Source: Alphaproteobacteria bacterium
GTDB taxonomy: Bacteria > Pseudomonadota > Alphaproteobacteria > Micavibrionales > Micavibrionaceae
Assembly: GCA_030432025.1 (NCBI GenBank)
Contig: JAUIIA010000002.1
Span: forward strand, 143,276-207,275
Reading direction: 5' to 3'
Length of the DNA: 64,000 nt
Below the pieces are notes generated by a model. That model ran no database searches. It was not told the DNA's origin and worked only from the letters and a program-made list of their open reading frames with translations. Shown one piece after another: positions 1 through 9,129 of the stretch. How positions within the stretch are numbered: position 1 is the stretch's first letter; each line of letters starts with the position of its first letter. The position numbers and the translations under genes are program-made.

Positions 1-1820
1 CTATTATTGTGACTGCAGCATTCATAAACTGGTTAGAAATTACAGGCCGCGACCCATCCAAGTTGCGGCTTGTTGCTTCAGGGGCCGGTGCATCGGCGAT
101 CTCTTGCTTGAACCAGCTCATGGGCGCAGGCCTTAAACGCGAAAACATCATCGTGTGTGACCGCGCAGGTGTGGTCTACAAAGGCCGTAACGAAAGTATG
201 GACCCACAAAAAGAAAAATTCGCGGTCGATACGGAACTAAGAACAATCGAAGAAGCCCTCGAAGGTGCCGACATTTTCCTCGGCCTGTCCGCTGCAGGCG
301 CAGTGAAAAAAGAATGGGTCAAGAAAATGGCCGACGCGCCATTAATGCTGACGCTTGCAAACCCGACACCGGAAATTATGCCGGAGGAAACACGCGAAGT
401 TAAACCGGACGCCATCATCTGTACGGGCCGTTCCGACTACCAGAACCAGGTCAACAACGTCCTGTGTTTCCCGTTTATCTTCCGTGGCGCGCTCGATGTC
501 GGTGCCACCAAAATCAACGAAGAAATGAAGCAAGCCTGCGTTGAAGCCATCGCCAAACTTGCGCGTAAAGAAGTCGCGGCCGAAGTCGCCAGCGTCTACA
601 GCGACGAACATCTGGAATTCGGCCCGGACTACCTGATCCCGAAACCATTCGATCCGCGCCTGATCGTCGATCTACCAATCGCCGTTGCCAAAGCGGCCAT
701 GGAAAGTGGTGTTGCAACCCGCCCGATCGAAGATTTCAAAGCCTACGAACACAAGCTGATGCAGTTCTTTATCCGTACACAGCTTGTTATGCGCCCGATT
801 TACAACCGCGCAATGGAAGATCCGAAGCGTGTTGTTTACTGTGAGGGCGAAGAAGAGCATGTCCTGCAAGCAGTACAGATCGCGTTGGACGAGCGCATCG
901 TCAAACCTATCCTCATCGGCCGTGAAAAAGTCATCGTAACACGCGCCAAGAAAATGGGCCTACGCTTAGAAGTCGGTGAAAACATCGACATCGTCGATCC
1001 GGAAAATGACAACCGCTACCGAGAATATTGGGAACATTATCACCAGATCATGGAGCGTCGTGGCGTAACGCCCGCAATGGCCCGTGATGCCCTGCGCACG
1101 AACACAACTGTAATCGGCGCGCTTATGGTTCACCGCGGTGAAGCCGACTCCCTGATTTGCGGTACGGTCGGTCGCTACCGTGACCACCTGAAGGACATCA
1201 TCGACATTATCGGTCTGAAGCCGGGTGTTGAAACCCCTGCTGCGATGAACGCATTGCTGAACTCCCGCGGTACGTACTTCTTCTGTGACACACAGATTAA
1301 CCCTGACCCGAGCATCGCTGAAATTTCCGAGATGACCTTACTGGCCTCCGAAGAGGTCGCCCGTTTCGGCATCAAGCCAAAGGTCGCACTACTGTCTCAC
1401 TCAAACTTCGGTTCGAACGACAGCGAAGTCGCATTCAAGATGCGCGCCGCGTATCAAGACATCCGCCGCCGCGATCCGTCACTGGAAATTGATGGTGAAA
1501 TGCATGCAGATGCTGCTTTGGTTGAAAAAATCCGTTCTGCCGTTATGCCGAACTCTACTTTGGAAGGTCAGGCGAACCTGTTCATCATGCCGAATGTCGA
1601 AGCATCTAACATTGCTTTCAACATGACAAAGATCTTCTCTGACGGCATCAGCATCGGCCCAATCCTGCTCGGCGCGGCCCAGCCAGTGCACATTCTGACA
1701 CCGTCCGTATCCTCGCGCGGTATCGTGAATGTGACGTCTCTGGCTACTGTTGGCGCTCAGGTTTTCGATGAGGAAAACGCTGACCGCATCCCAGCCACTT
1801 TGAAAAGCGCTACAAAATAA
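1..1820 (+). CDS. maeB: NADP-dependent malic enzyme with C-terminal phosphotransacetylase-like domain (5' end missing)
   Basis: Oxidative decarboxylation of malate to pyruvate. The reading frame is open to the left edge of the window (first whole codon at base 3), so the N-terminal catalytic domain and true start lie outside. The visible part holds the NAD(P)-binding domain of a MaeB-type enzyme ('VASGAGASAIS', 'TGRSDYQNQVNNVL', 'FRGALDVGAT') up to about residue 240. After it comes a phosphate acetyl/butyryl-transferase-like domain ('GALMVHRGEADSLICGTV'). That domain is usually regulatory (acetyl-CoA) in bacterial MaeB and is not usually an active transferase. The GTG at base 9 is internal and not the start. 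Gluconeogenic ppdK lies elsewhere in this window. Confidence 0.95.
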   Translation, partial: IIVTAAFINWLEITGRDPSKLRLVASGAGASAISCLNQLMGAGLKRENIIVCDRAGVVYKGRNESMDPQKEKFAVDTELRTIEEALEGADIFLGLSAAGAVKKEWVKKMADAPLMLTLANPTPEIMPEETREVKPDAIICTGRSDYQNQVNNVLCFPFIFRGALDVGATKINEEMKQACVEAIAKLARKEVAAEVASVYSDEHLEFGPDYLIPKPFDPRLIVDLPIAVAKAAMESGVATRPIEDFKAYEHKLMQFFIRTQLVMRPIYNRAMEDPKRVVYCEGEEEHVLQAVQIALDERIVKPILIGREKVIVTRAKKMGLRLEVGENIDIVDPENDNRYREYWEHYHQIMERRGVTPAMARDALRTNTTVIGALMVHRGEADSLICGTVGRYRDHLKDIIDIIGLKPGVETPAAMNALLNSRGTYFFCDTQINPDPSIAEISEMTLLASEEVARFGIKPKVALLSHSNFGSNDSEVAFKMRAAYQDIRRRDPSLEIDGEMHADAALVEKIRSAVMPNSTLEGQANLFIMPNVEASNIAFNMTKIFSDGISIGPILLGAAQPVHILTPSVSSRGIVNVTSLATVGAQVFDEENADRIPATLKSATK

Positions 1821-1835
1821 TTTACGGCGCTTTTC
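1802..1835 (+). terminator. Possible intrinsic terminator overlapping the maeB stop
   Basis: Nine-base perfect inverted repeat GAAAAGCGC / GCGCTTTTC (1802-1810 and 1827-1835) with a 16-base loop that contains the TAA stop (1818-1820). The descending arm ends in TTTT. The loop is long for an efficient terminator, so this could also protect the mRNA 3' end. Confidence 0.4.
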
Positions 1836-1878
1836 ATTAAAGGCTTGATCTTATAGCCCCTTTTCGGAGATGGTATGG

Positions 1879-1898
1879 CACACCACATCACTGGTGTG
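1879..1898. promoter_or_regulatory. Short perfect hairpin/operator-like dyad upstream of mgtE
   Basis: CACACCA - CATCAC - TGGTGTG, seven paired bases around a six-base loop, 34 bases before the mgtE start. No T-run follows, so it is not a normal terminator. It could be a protein operator or a small leader structure. Nothing resembling a long M-box riboswitch fits in the 112-base gap. Confidence 0.3.
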
Positions 1899-1932
1899 AA
1901 ACCTGCTTATCCGAATATAAGGTCCGTAAGAC

Positions 1933-3327
1933 ATGGTCGAAGAAACCAAAATTACAGCAGATGTTGAACAGGGCGATGATGTCACATTCACCTTGAGTGA
2001 TAACGACATCAAGACCGCTCTGGACGCTCTGCATGTCGAGGATTCCGACACCGTTATCTCCGTTCTGGATGAGCTAAGCCCCGCTGACACAGCGGACCTG
2101 ATTGCCAAAATCAACCCTGAAGACCGCGCCGAGATTGTACAAATGTACAGCCAGTGCCTGAGCGCGGAAACCTTCAACGAAATGGACCCCGAGCTAAGCC
2201 GTTCAATCCTTGAGCGCATGGATACAAGCGAAATCGCTGCCCTGATCTCGGCTTTGGAGAGTGATGACGCGCTGGAAGTCATCGAGCCGCTCGACGAAGC
2301 CAAGCAACAGGAAATCATCCATAAACTCTCGGCCAAGACCCGTTTGGCCTTGGAAGAAGGTCTGAGCTTCCCTGAAGATTCCGCTGGTCGTCTGATGCAG
2401 CGTGAAGTCGTTGCGGTCCCACAATTCTGGACCGTCGGCAAAACTATTGATTACCTACGCGCTGCCGCCAACGACCTGCCAGAGGATTTCTTTGACGTGT
2501 TCGTCATTGACCCCGGCTATCACGTTTGTGGCCAAATCCCGCTCAATCGTCTGATCCGTTGCAAGCGTTCGGAAAAAATAGAGAACCTGACGCCCGAAGC
2601 CGTCATCCCTATTCCGGCCGACATGGATCAGGAGGAAGTCGCCCACCTTTTCCGTCGTGACAATCTCGTCTCCGCCCCCGTGGTTGATGAGGATAACCGC
2701 CTGCTCGGTGTCATCACCATTGATGATATTGTCGACGTTATCGACGAAGAGGCACAGGAGGATATCCTGAAGCTTGCCGGTGTGGACCAAGGTGACCTGT
2801 ACCGCGCCGTATGGTCGACAACGGGCACGCGTTTCCGCTGGCTGTTCGTCAATTTGCTCACCGCTATTCTAGCCTCCTTCGTGATTACGTTTTTCGAAGC
2901 GACAATCGAGGAAATCGTCGCCCTCGCCGTGCTTATGCCGATTGTCGCCTCCATGGGCGGGAATGCGGGTACACAGGCCCTGACCGTTGCGGTGCGCGCC
3001 CTTGCAACAAAGGAACTGTCCGGCACCAACACTGCGCGTATTATCTGGAAAGAAACAATCGTCGGCTCACTAAACGGAATTGCCTTCGCCTTCATTACTG
3101 GAATAATCGCCGCGCTATGGTTTTCAACCCCAATGCTGGGACTCGTCATCGCCTTGGCCATGATCATCAACCTGTTCGTCGCCGGACTGTTCGGCGCCGC
3201 AATCCCCGTCATATTGGACCGCAGTGGTGCTGACCCCGCCGTTGCGTCAACTGTCTTCCTGACCACAGTCACAGATGTAGTAGGCTTTTTTGCATTTTTA
3301 GGATTAGCCGCTATATTGCTGCTCTAG
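1933..3327 (+). CDS. mgtE: Magnesium transporter MgtE
   Basis: Mg2+ channel/transporter of the inner membrane. 464 residues, the usual family length. Order of domains: N-terminal superhelical MgtE_N domain (about 30-135), two CBS domains (about 140-265, with 'LLGVITIDDIVDVIDEEAQED' split over the second CBS/linker), then five hydrophobic segments (about 290-464). The Mg-pore region contains 'MPIVASMGGNAGTQAL', the typical signature around the first transmembrane helices. AAGG sits about 10 bases before the ATG. It stands alone between maeB and an acetyltransferase gene. CBS domains normally gate the channel by binding Mg2+. Confidence 0.95.
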   Translation: MVEETKITADVEQGDDVTFTLSDNDIKTALDALHVEDSDTVISVLDELSPADTADLIAKINPEDRAEIVQMYSQCLSAETFNEMDPELSRSILERMDTSEIAALISALESDDALEVIEPLDEAKQQEIIHKLSAKTRLALEEGLSFPEDSAGRLMQREVVAVPQFWTVGKTIDYLRAAANDLPEDFFDVFVIDPGYHVCGQIPLNRLIRCKRSEKIENLTPEAVIPIPADMDQEEVAHLFRRDNLVSAPVVDEDNRLLGVITIDDIVDVIDEEAQEDILKLAGVDQGDLYRAVWSTTGTRFRWLFVNLLTAILASFVITFFEATIEEIVALAVLMPIVASMGGNAGTQALTVAVRALATKELSGTNTARIIWKETIVGSLNGIAFAFITGIIAALWFSTPMLGLVIALAMIINLFVAGLFGAAIPVILDRSGADPAVASTVFLTTVTDVVGFFAFLGLAAILLL

Positions 3328-3358
3328 GATGAAATAAGAAAGAATCGAAAACACATTT

Positions 3359-3892
3359 ATGTCTGCATCCAAGCTAGTTAAGCCAACGATAGAGTGTAAA
3401 GACAGCTACCTTGAAGCTCTCGATGAATTCCACGCCGAAGGCCGTTACCAGTTCCTGAACCGTGAAGAGATCGAAAAAGATTTTCAAAAATTCGTTGATG
3501 ACCTCAACGAAGGCCGCCGTCACCTGCACAAGCCCTACGCCAATTGGGTTGAACCCGTGCCGGAAACTATTTTATGGCTGGTTAAAGAAGACCGCTATAT
3601 CGGAACATTCAATATCCGTCACCGCTTAAACTGGCATCTGGAAAAATGGGGCGGCCATATCAACTTTGTCATTCGCCCGTCGATGCGGGAAAAAGGATTC
3701 GGCAAAAAGATCCTGCAAAAAGGCATGCCGTACATTTGCTATCTCGGGATAGACCGTGCATTGGTGACCGTATCTCCCAAAAACGCTGCAGGAATTAAAA
3801 TCATCGAATTTTGCGGCGGTCAGTTCGAAGACGAAACCCCCGCGACAGACAAGTTTCCCACCCGCCGCCGTTACTGGCTAGATTGTTCATAA
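3359..3892 (+). CDS. GNAT-family N-acetyltransferase
   Basis: 177 residues with the acetyl-CoA binding motif A of GNAT proteins ('RPSMREKGFGKKIL', about residues 102-115: the R/Q-x-x-G-x-G/A loop) preceded by the beta4 strand 'GGHINFVI'. This resembles the COG3981-type 'predicted acetyltransferase' group that includes the C-terminal 'KFPTRRRYW' strand. The substrate is unknown. It is 31 bases downstream of mgtE and 36 bases upstream of the penicillin-binding protein gene, so it may share a transcript with mgtE. Function beyond acyl transfer is not inferable. Confidence 0.75.
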   Translation: MSASKLVKPTIECKDSYLEALDEFHAEGRYQFLNREEIEKDFQKFVDDLNEGRRHLHKPYANWVEPVPETILWLVKEDRYIGTFNIRHRLNWHLEKWGGHINFVIRPSMREKGFGKKILQKGMPYICYLGIDRALVTVSPKNAAGIKIIEFCGGQFEDETPATDKFPTRRRYWLDCS

Positions 3893-3895
3893 TAC

Positions 3896-3923
3896 TTGAA
3901 AATCCGCGGATTATGCTTATAAA
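3896..3923 (+). promoter_or_regulatory. Putative sigma70 promoter directly before the PBP1A-type gene
   Basis: TTGAAA (3896-3901), 16-base spacer, TATAAA (3918-3923). The ATG follows after five bases, so a transcript from here would be leaderless or nearly so. The spacer contains a perfect 12-base palindrome AATCCGCGGATT (3901-3912). An AAAGG within the -10 could alternatively act as a ribosome site on a longer transcript. Confidence 0.4.
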
Positions 3924-3928
3924 GGCGT

Positions 3929-5938
3929 ATGGCCAAAAAGACCGCAAAGAAAAAGACTAAAAAGAAAAAAAATACGAAGACCCAAAAACGCTCCGTTTTG
4001 GGGTTTTTGTTTAAATGGGCTTTTGTCCTCGGCCTATGGTGCATGATCATTCTGGGCGGAATTTTCGCCTATTACGCACAAGAACTCCCCGACATTACCA
4101 AAGAAGCCAGCTTTGAGCGCAAACGCGCAATTATCGTCGAAGACCGCAACGGTGATGTCGTCGCCAGATACGGCGAAATCGTCGGTAACAAGGTCAGCGT
4201 CGATGACCTGCCCCCATATCTGGTCCAAGCCGTTATCGCGACCGAAGACCGACGCTTTTATCATCATTTCGGCCTCGATCCACTCGGCCTTGCCCGCGCC
4301 ATGTTCGTCAATGTCCGCGAAGGTAAAGTCACCCAGGGCGGATCAACAATCACACAGCAGCTTGCTAAAAACCTGTTCCTCTCACAGGAACGGACCCTGA
4401 AGCGTAAAATTCAGGAAGCCATGCTGGCCTTCTGGCTTGAATACGAATTGACCAAAGACGAAATCCTGAGCGCGTATCTCAACCGCGTATATCTGGGTTC
4501 CGGCGTTTACGGTGTCGATGCTGCCGCCAAAACATATTTCAAAACAGGGGTCGAAAACCTCTCCTTGCGTGAATGCGCAACACTCGCGGGTTTGCTAAAG
4601 GCACCCTCGCGCTACTCCCCCCTCAGCAACCCCGGCCTATCAAAGCAACGCACACAAGTTGTTCTCGGCGCTATGGTCGATGCTGGCTACATCACCGAAG
4701 ACCAAGCCAACGGCAACTCCAAGGTTCCGCCAAAGCCGACCCAAAAACCCACAGATGAGCTAGCCGACCGTTATTACACTGACTGGATCGTCGACTCTCT
4801 GGATGACTTGATCGGGACACCTGAAGAAGACTTGATCATCAAAACCACACTCGACTCCCGTATTCAAAAACATGTGCAGGACGAAATCGCCAGTGCCGTC
4901 GAACAATACGGCGCGGACAGACACTTTTCCCAAGGCTCCATGATCGTCATGCGCCCCAGCGGCGAAGTCCTCGCCCTCATCGGTGGCCGTAACTATTCCG
5001 CCAGTCAGTTCAACCGTGCCACACAAGCCCTGCGCCCACCCGGTTCCGCCTTCAAACCTTTTGTCTACCTAACGGCGTTGGAACATGGCTGGGACCCGCA
5101 ACATTTGATCATGGATGAACCAATCACGACTGGCCGCTACCGCCCCAAAAACTTCGGTCACAAATATTACGGTGAAGTGACATTGGAAGAAGCGTTGACG
5201 CTGTCCCTGAATACTATTTCTTACCAACTGATCAAGGAAGTCGGCCCCGATGCCGTCATCCACACTGCACGCCGTGCGGGAATTACATCCGAACTCGCCC
5301 CCGACCTCTCACTAGGTCTCGGCAGCAGCGGCATCACGCTTCTTGAAATGGCGACAGCCTACAGCACACTTGCCAACGGCGGCTATACAGTCGAGCCATA
5401 CGGCATCCTCGAAATCCGTTCAAAGGAAACTGACGAGCTGTATTACAAACGCCCCCGTCGCCAGACACACAAGAAGGTGTTCGCCTCACATGACATCCAG
5501 AACCTGTCATCCATGATGAACAGCGTTATCCAATACGGTACGGGCCAAGGTGCAAATTTCGGCCGCCCCGCTGCAGGGAAAACCGGTACATCACAAGACA
5601 GCCGCGATGCCTTGTTCATGGGTTACACGCATGAACTGGTCGGCGTTGTCTGGTTGGGTAATGATGACAATAGTTCAATGAAAAACGTCACAGGTGGCAG
5701 CTTCCCTGCACAAATCTGGCGTGATGTAATGAGAAAATCTTCCGGCCTGTATCCACCGGCAAATAACTACAGCTTTGAACAAGCATCTGGTTTTGAGGAA
5801 TTACTGGGATCAATCTTTTTCCGCGACGGCACCGACCGCCGCATGAGAGAGATCCAGCCCGCTACAGGCTTCGAAAGTAAAGAAACGAAACGCGGCAAGC
5901 GGAGAACTCTTAACGAGTCCACCCGCTACAACGATTAA
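3929..5938 (+). CDS. Class A penicillin-binding protein (PBP1A/1C-type transglycosylase-transpeptidase)
   Basis: Polymerises and crosslinks peptidoglycan at the outer face of the inner membrane. 669 residues. Very basic cytoplasmic tail (1-21, mostly Lys/Thr), one membrane anchor (about 23-50), then a GT51 glycosyltransferase domain with catalytic Glu106 in 'ATEDRRFYHHFG' and 'GGSTITQQLAKNLF'. The penicillin-binding transpeptidase domain has SxxK at Ser373-Lys376 ('PGSAFKPF'), SxN at 426-428 and KTG at 551. All key motifs are intact. The Lys-rich tail may contact DNA or acidic phospholipid (inference). A promoter-like sequence abuts the start codon. Confidence 0.93.
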   Translation: MAKKTAKKKTKKKKNTKTQKRSVLGFLFKWAFVLGLWCMIILGGIFAYYAQELPDITKEASFERKRAIIVEDRNGDVVARYGEIVGNKVSVDDLPPYLVQAVIATEDRRFYHHFGLDPLGLARAMFVNVREGKVTQGGSTITQQLAKNLFLSQERTLKRKIQEAMLAFWLEYELTKDEILSAYLNRVYLGSGVYGVDAAAKTYFKTGVENLSLRECATLAGLLKAPSRYSPLSNPGLSKQRTQVVLGAMVDAGYITEDQANGNSKVPPKPTQKPTDELADRYYTDWIVDSLDDLIGTPEEDLIIKTTLDSRIQKHVQDEIASAVEQYGADRHFSQGSMIVMRPSGEVLALIGGRNYSASQFNRATQALRPPGSAFKPFVYLTALEHGWDPQHLIMDEPITTGRYRPKNFGHKYYGEVTLEEALTLSLNTISYQLIKEVGPDAVIHTARRAGITSELAPDLSLGLGSSGITLLEMATAYSTLANGGYTVEPYGILEIRSKETDELYYKRPRRQTHKKVFASHDIQNLSSMMNSVIQYGTGQGANFGRPAAGKTGTSQDSRDALFMGYTHELVGVVWLGNDDNSSMKNVTGGSFPAQIWRDVMRKSSGLYPPANNYSFEQASGFEELLGSIFFRDGTDRRMREIQPATGFESKETKRGKRRTLNESTRYND

Positions 5939-5939
5939 C

Positions 5940-6377
5940 CTACACGTAGGCATCTTCCGCTATCAACGGGAAGCCCCCTTTAAACGCAGCAAAGCGGTCT
6001 TCACCGATTCCATCCCAATATGACTTCAACTCCAGCAGCGCCGGTGTCGGCCCACCGATTGCCCACTCGTTACGCATAAGCGCACGGTCTGCAAATCTAA
6101 GATATTCTGCCGGGAATGCCATACGCGGTGCACGCAATCCCATTTCAACGAGTAATTTGGAAATATGTGCATCGCTGTAATCCAGCATATCGGCGATAAA
6201 TTGAATGGCCGAGAGAACTTTAATTTCCATACGGGAATTTGGCACATGCCGCAGATGACGCATGAAGCGAGCATAAATTTCCAACTCCGCTTCCTGTTCC
6301 TTTTGCGGCGGCAACGGCAACTGTGTCGTTTCCTTAGCTGTCATTGAAGGAGAAGATGTTATAGCTGTCTGTGTCAT
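5940..6377 (-). CDS. Conserved-looking hypothetical protein, 145 aa
   Basis: Not recognised. No signal peptide or membrane segment. The first 35 residues are Thr/Pro/Gln-rich and probably disordered. The rest is helical with a basic stretch 'FMRHLRHVPNSRMEIK' and 'DYSDAHISKLLVEMGLRAPRM', which could be a small helical binding domain. A good Shine-Dalgarno (GGGAGGG) lies 9-10 bases before the ATG on the minus strand. It ends one base from the convergent PBP gene. Codon use looks like that of its neighbours. Confidence 0.7.
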   Translation of the reverse strand: MTQTAITSSPSMTAKETTQLPLPPQKEQEAELEIYARFMRHLRHVPNSRMEIKVLSAIQFIADMLDYSDAHISKLLVEMGLRAPRMAFPAEYLRFADRALMRNEWAIGGPTPALLELKSYWDGIGEDRFAAFKGGFPLIAEDAYV

Positions 6378-6547
6378 TTTTTAAGCCCTCCCGGCTTTTC
6401 AAGGTCGCTCATAACCCCGTGAAAAAAATTTGGTGTTCGAGGCTATAACTACACAATCGATTGAAAAGATTAATGGTTCCTTAAAATTTGCCGGTCACCC
6501 CTGTAACCCGCAGAAACCCTTGTGGATAATGAAAATATTTTTGAAAA

Positions 6548-6979
6548 CTACTTCGGAATTCCGGCCACAGCCAACGAATCGGCACGCTCGTTTTCAGGGT
6601 GTCCGGAGTGTCCTTTCACCCAATGAAAGGTGACATTATGACCCTTAACCAGATCATCAATCTGCTGCCAGAGATCGACATTTTTGACGGGGTTCTTTGA
6701 TGCGGTCTTCCAGCCTTTGGCTTTCCACCCCTCCATCCATTCGTTGATTCCCTGCATCACATATTTGCTGTCGGTGTAAAGCTCGATATGCGGCTTCCCC
6801 TTGATCGCCTCCAGCGCTTTTATAACCGCCATCATCTCCATGCGGTTATTGGTTGTATCAGCTTCGCCACCATTTAATTCCTTCTCATGCCCGTTCCAGA
6901 GCATAAGAACACCCCAGCCACCCGGTCCGGGGTTACCGCTACATGCTCCATCTGTATAGATTTTTACAACCTTGCTCAT
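6548..6979 (-). CDS. rnhA: Ribonuclease HI
   Basis: Degrades RNA in RNA-DNA hybrids. 143 residues, close to the normal length of about 150. The catalytic carboxylates are all visible: Asp in '[11 protein letters not shown]' (near residue 10), Glu in 'NNRMEMMAV' (near 48), Asp in 'LYTDSKYV' (near 70) and the late Asp in 'ENERADSLA' (near 134), with the preceding '[13 protein letters not shown]' handle/loop. Its ATG overlaps the stop of the upstream P-loop gene by four bases (ATGA), so translation is coupled. It is last in the minus-strand operon that starts near 9045. Confidence 0.96.
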   Translation of the reverse strand: MSKVVKIYTDGACSGNPGPGGWGVLMLWNGHEKELNGGEADTTNNRMEMMAVIKALEAIKGKPHIELYTDSKYVMQGINEWMEGWKAKGWKTASKNPVKNVDLWQQIDDLVKGHNVTFHWVKGHSGHPENERADSLAVAGIPK

Positions 6980-7692
6980 CTGTAACGGCTGATTACTTCG
7001 AGGAATTCATCTTCATTACTCACATCCGCCAGCGCCTGCGACGGAATTGTATAGCCATAACGATCAGCCAGCCTTTTATATTTCGGCAAACGCTGTTCGA
7101 ACAGCTTCGGAAATACCCAGCGGGAAAACGTATCGGGGTCGATATCCTGATCATCCGTTAAGCCGTGCTCCTCCATGAAATCGTCATACCACCCCAAGAA
7201 TTTTGACGGCGGAAAGAATAACGGCTTCGGGTGTTTCTGTGCGCGGTCGACCACTTCCTTCTCATGCTCGGGCGAAGACTCGATATAACAAATCTCGGAC
7301 AAATCACCGACGCTTTCCAAAACCACTTCATCCTCGATCTCGCAAAAGCTGCCCGTTGAGTCATGGATAAAATTCGCAAAGCCCTGCTCTTCGGCTTTCT
7401 TGATATGACGGTCAAGAAACAGCAAAGACCTACACTCCGCATGATAATAGGATGCCTGACGCTTGCGGAATTCGCGCAAACATAAGCCGCCCTTGTCATT
7501 ATCACCCAAGCGCCCGACCAGCTTCGCCAAAGCATCCAGCACCTCGTCCTCGGTCATATCTTTATCGCCGATCAAATCCGCGCCAATATTCTCATCACAG
7601 GAATAACGAAACCATCCCCACTGCGCCAATTGCTGCGACATATAGGATTTGCCGACACCTGACATACCAATAAATGTAATGACGTTTTTCAT
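6976..7692 (-). CDS. P-loop NTPase, shikimate-kinase-like / adenylate-kinase-like fold
   Basis: 238 residues starting with '[13 protein letters not shown]' (Walker A at 9-16), the compact N-terminal P-loop of small-molecule kinases. No obvious shikimate kinase signature (missing the SDxD/GGG pattern). '[16 protein letters not shown]' may be the Walker B region. Cytoplasmic. It is wedged between ispH and rnhA with four-base overlaps on both sides, so it is part of a tightly coupled operon. I infer a small-molecule or protein kinase, with unknown substrate. Confidence 0.7.
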   Translation of the reverse strand: MKNVITFIGMSGVGKSYMSQQLAQWGWFRYSCDENIGADLIGDKDMTEDEVLDALAKLVGRLGDNDKGGLCLREFRKRQASYYHAECRSLLFLDRHIKKAEEQGFANFIHDSTGSFCEIEDEVVLESVGDLSEICYIESSPEHEKEVVDRAQKHPKPLFFPPSKFLGWYDDFMEEHGLTDDQDIDPDTFSRWVFPKLFEQRLPKYKRLADRYGYTIPSQALADVSNEDEFLEVISRYR

Positions 7693-8666
7693 GCTGTTCT
7701 TTTTTCTGCGTCTTCCAGAATTTTCGGAATTTTGAAATGCACGTTCTCTTGTGTAATGGCAATCTCTTTAATTGTCACGTCATAGCGCTCTTTCGCCGCT
7801 TCGATCACTTCATCGACCAGAATTTCGGGCGCAGACGCCCCTGCTGAAATCCCCAGCGCCTTCACACCATCCATCCAGCGCCAATCAATTTCCGCCGCAC
7901 GTTGCACCAACATGGATTTATCGCAGCCATGCAGCGCCGCAACCTCGACCAAACGGTTGGAGTTCGAAGAATTCGGCGCACCGATAACGATGACCGCATC
8001 ACTCTCCGGCGCTATAGCTTTTACGGCCGCCTGACGGTTTGTGGTCGCGTAACAAATATCTTCCTTATGCGGCGCGACAACATCAGGAAAGCGTTTCTGC
8101 AATGCCTCGACAATCGCGGCCGTATCATCCACCGACAATGTGGTTTGGGTACAGAACGCGAGCTGCTGCTCATCATCAACGTCCAGCGTCGCAACATCCT
8201 CCACCGTCTCGACCAGTAAGACGGCACCCGCGGGCAACTGCCCCATCGTGCCGATCACTTCGGGGTGACCCGCATGGCCTATCAACACAACCTGCTGCCC
8301 GTTCTTATGATGACGCTCTGCCTCTCTGTGAACCTTACTCACCAGCGGACATGTCGCATCGACATAAAACATCTCACGCTTCGCTGCATTCGCGGGCACC
8401 GATTTCGGCACACCATGGGCGGAGAATATAACGGGCCTCTTATCATCGCCCTCATCCTCGGGAATCTCATCCAGCTCCTCGACAAACACCGCACCTTTAG
8501 CGCGCAAGGAATCCACGACATATTTGTTATGCACTATCTCATGACGCACATAGACGGGCGCACCGTATTTCTCCAGCGCCATCTCGACAATCTGGATCGC
8601 ACGGTCCACCCCCGCACAAAATCCGCGCGGCGCAGCCAGTAATATAGTGAGTTGATCTTTAGTCAT
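7689..8666 (-). CDS. ispH: 4-hydroxy-3-methylbut-2-enyl diphosphate reductase
   Basis: Last step of the MEP pathway, reducing HMBPP to IPP and DMAPP with a [4Fe-4S] cluster. 325 residues. Three cluster cysteines are in the expected places: Cys17 ('PRGFCAGV'), Cys106 ('DATCPLV') and Cys205 ('[10 protein letters not shown]'). His and Glu of the substrate pocket ('RHEIVHN', 'QTTLS') are present. It overlaps the upstream membrane-protein gene by eight bases and the downstream P-loop gene by four. dxs, ispA and ispB, other steps of the same supply line, are in this window. Confidence 0.97.
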   Translation of the reverse strand: MTKDQLTILLAAPRGFCAGVDRAIQIVEMALEKYGAPVYVRHEIVHNKYVVDSLRAKGAVFVEELDEIPEDEGDDKRPVIFSAHGVPKSVPANAAKREMFYVDATCPLVSKVHREAERHHKNGQQVVLIGHAGHPEVIGTMGQLPAGAVLLVETVEDVATLDVDDEQQLAFCTQTTLSVDDTAAIVEALQKRFPDVVAPHKEDICYATTNRQAAVKAIAPESDAVIVIGAPNSSNSNRLVEVAALHGCDKSMLVQRAAEIDWRWMDGVKALGISAGASAPEILVDEVIEAAKERYDVTIKEIAITQENVHFKIPKILEDAEKRTA

Positions 8667-9045
8667 CTTGTAAACTTGGTTTATCGTATTCTAACACTTC
8701 TACTTCTTGAGCAACTTCTTCATAAGCTTTAAATGCATTCGTTACGAACATTGTTAAAAACAAAGCATAGAAACAAATTATAATCGGAACCAGACAGCCC
8801 GCATTTAAGGTAAAAGCAAAACCGGCCCACAAATTCCCGAAAAAATTATCCGACTTTGCTTTCGCGCCCAAGACTAGGTCCGTAACAATATAGACCAAGC
8901 CAAAGAGGAGCGGGTAAGAAACAGCCAAATATGTGGCAATCTGTAAATTCCCTGTTAAGGCAACAAATATCACCAAAACACCGTAGAACAAGCTCAAAAC
9001 CACGAAGATAAGCACTAATAACTGTTTATCGTCATATATGTTCAT
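8659..9045 (-). CDS. Small integral membrane protein, 128 aa
   Basis: Not recognised. Three to four hydrophobic helices: about 8-30, 33-58 and 75-100. A negatively charged C-terminal tail ('[20 protein letters not shown]') is probably cytoplasmic. It overlaps the ispH start by eight bases and appears to lead the ispH-kinase-rnhA operon. AT content is somewhat higher than in ispH. A GAGGGG lies about 13 bases ahead of the ATG, an unusually long spacing. Confidence 0.65.
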   Translation of the reverse strand: MNIYDDKQLLVLIFVVLSLFYGVLVIFVALTGNLQIATYLAVSYPLLFGLVYIVTDLVLGAKAKSDNFFGNLWAGFAFTLNAGCLVPIIICFYALFLTMFVTNAFKAYEEVAQEVEVLEYDKPSLQDD

Positions 9046-9129
9046 GGCTTATGTTATCCCCTCTTGCCTTGCGGGGTGTGCTCTCGTAAAGTTTATCTCC
9101 CAAAGGGTTTTAGCACCGAGGAAGCATCA

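Noticed and set aside
1821..1932. Mg2+ riboswitch (M-box or ykkC-like) before mgtE
   Set aside because: The gap is 112 bases and holds only one short hairpin; no conserved riboswitch core seen.
6531..6539. Perfect DnaA box TGTGGATAA beside rnhA
   Set aside because: A single 9-mer is expected by chance about every 130 kb per pattern. No second box, AT-rich unwinding element or origin genes are nearby.
6430..6633. 67-codon plus-strand ORF between the 145-aa gene and rnhA
   Set aside because: It runs antisense into rnhA, has no ribosome site, and its translation lacks regular structure.
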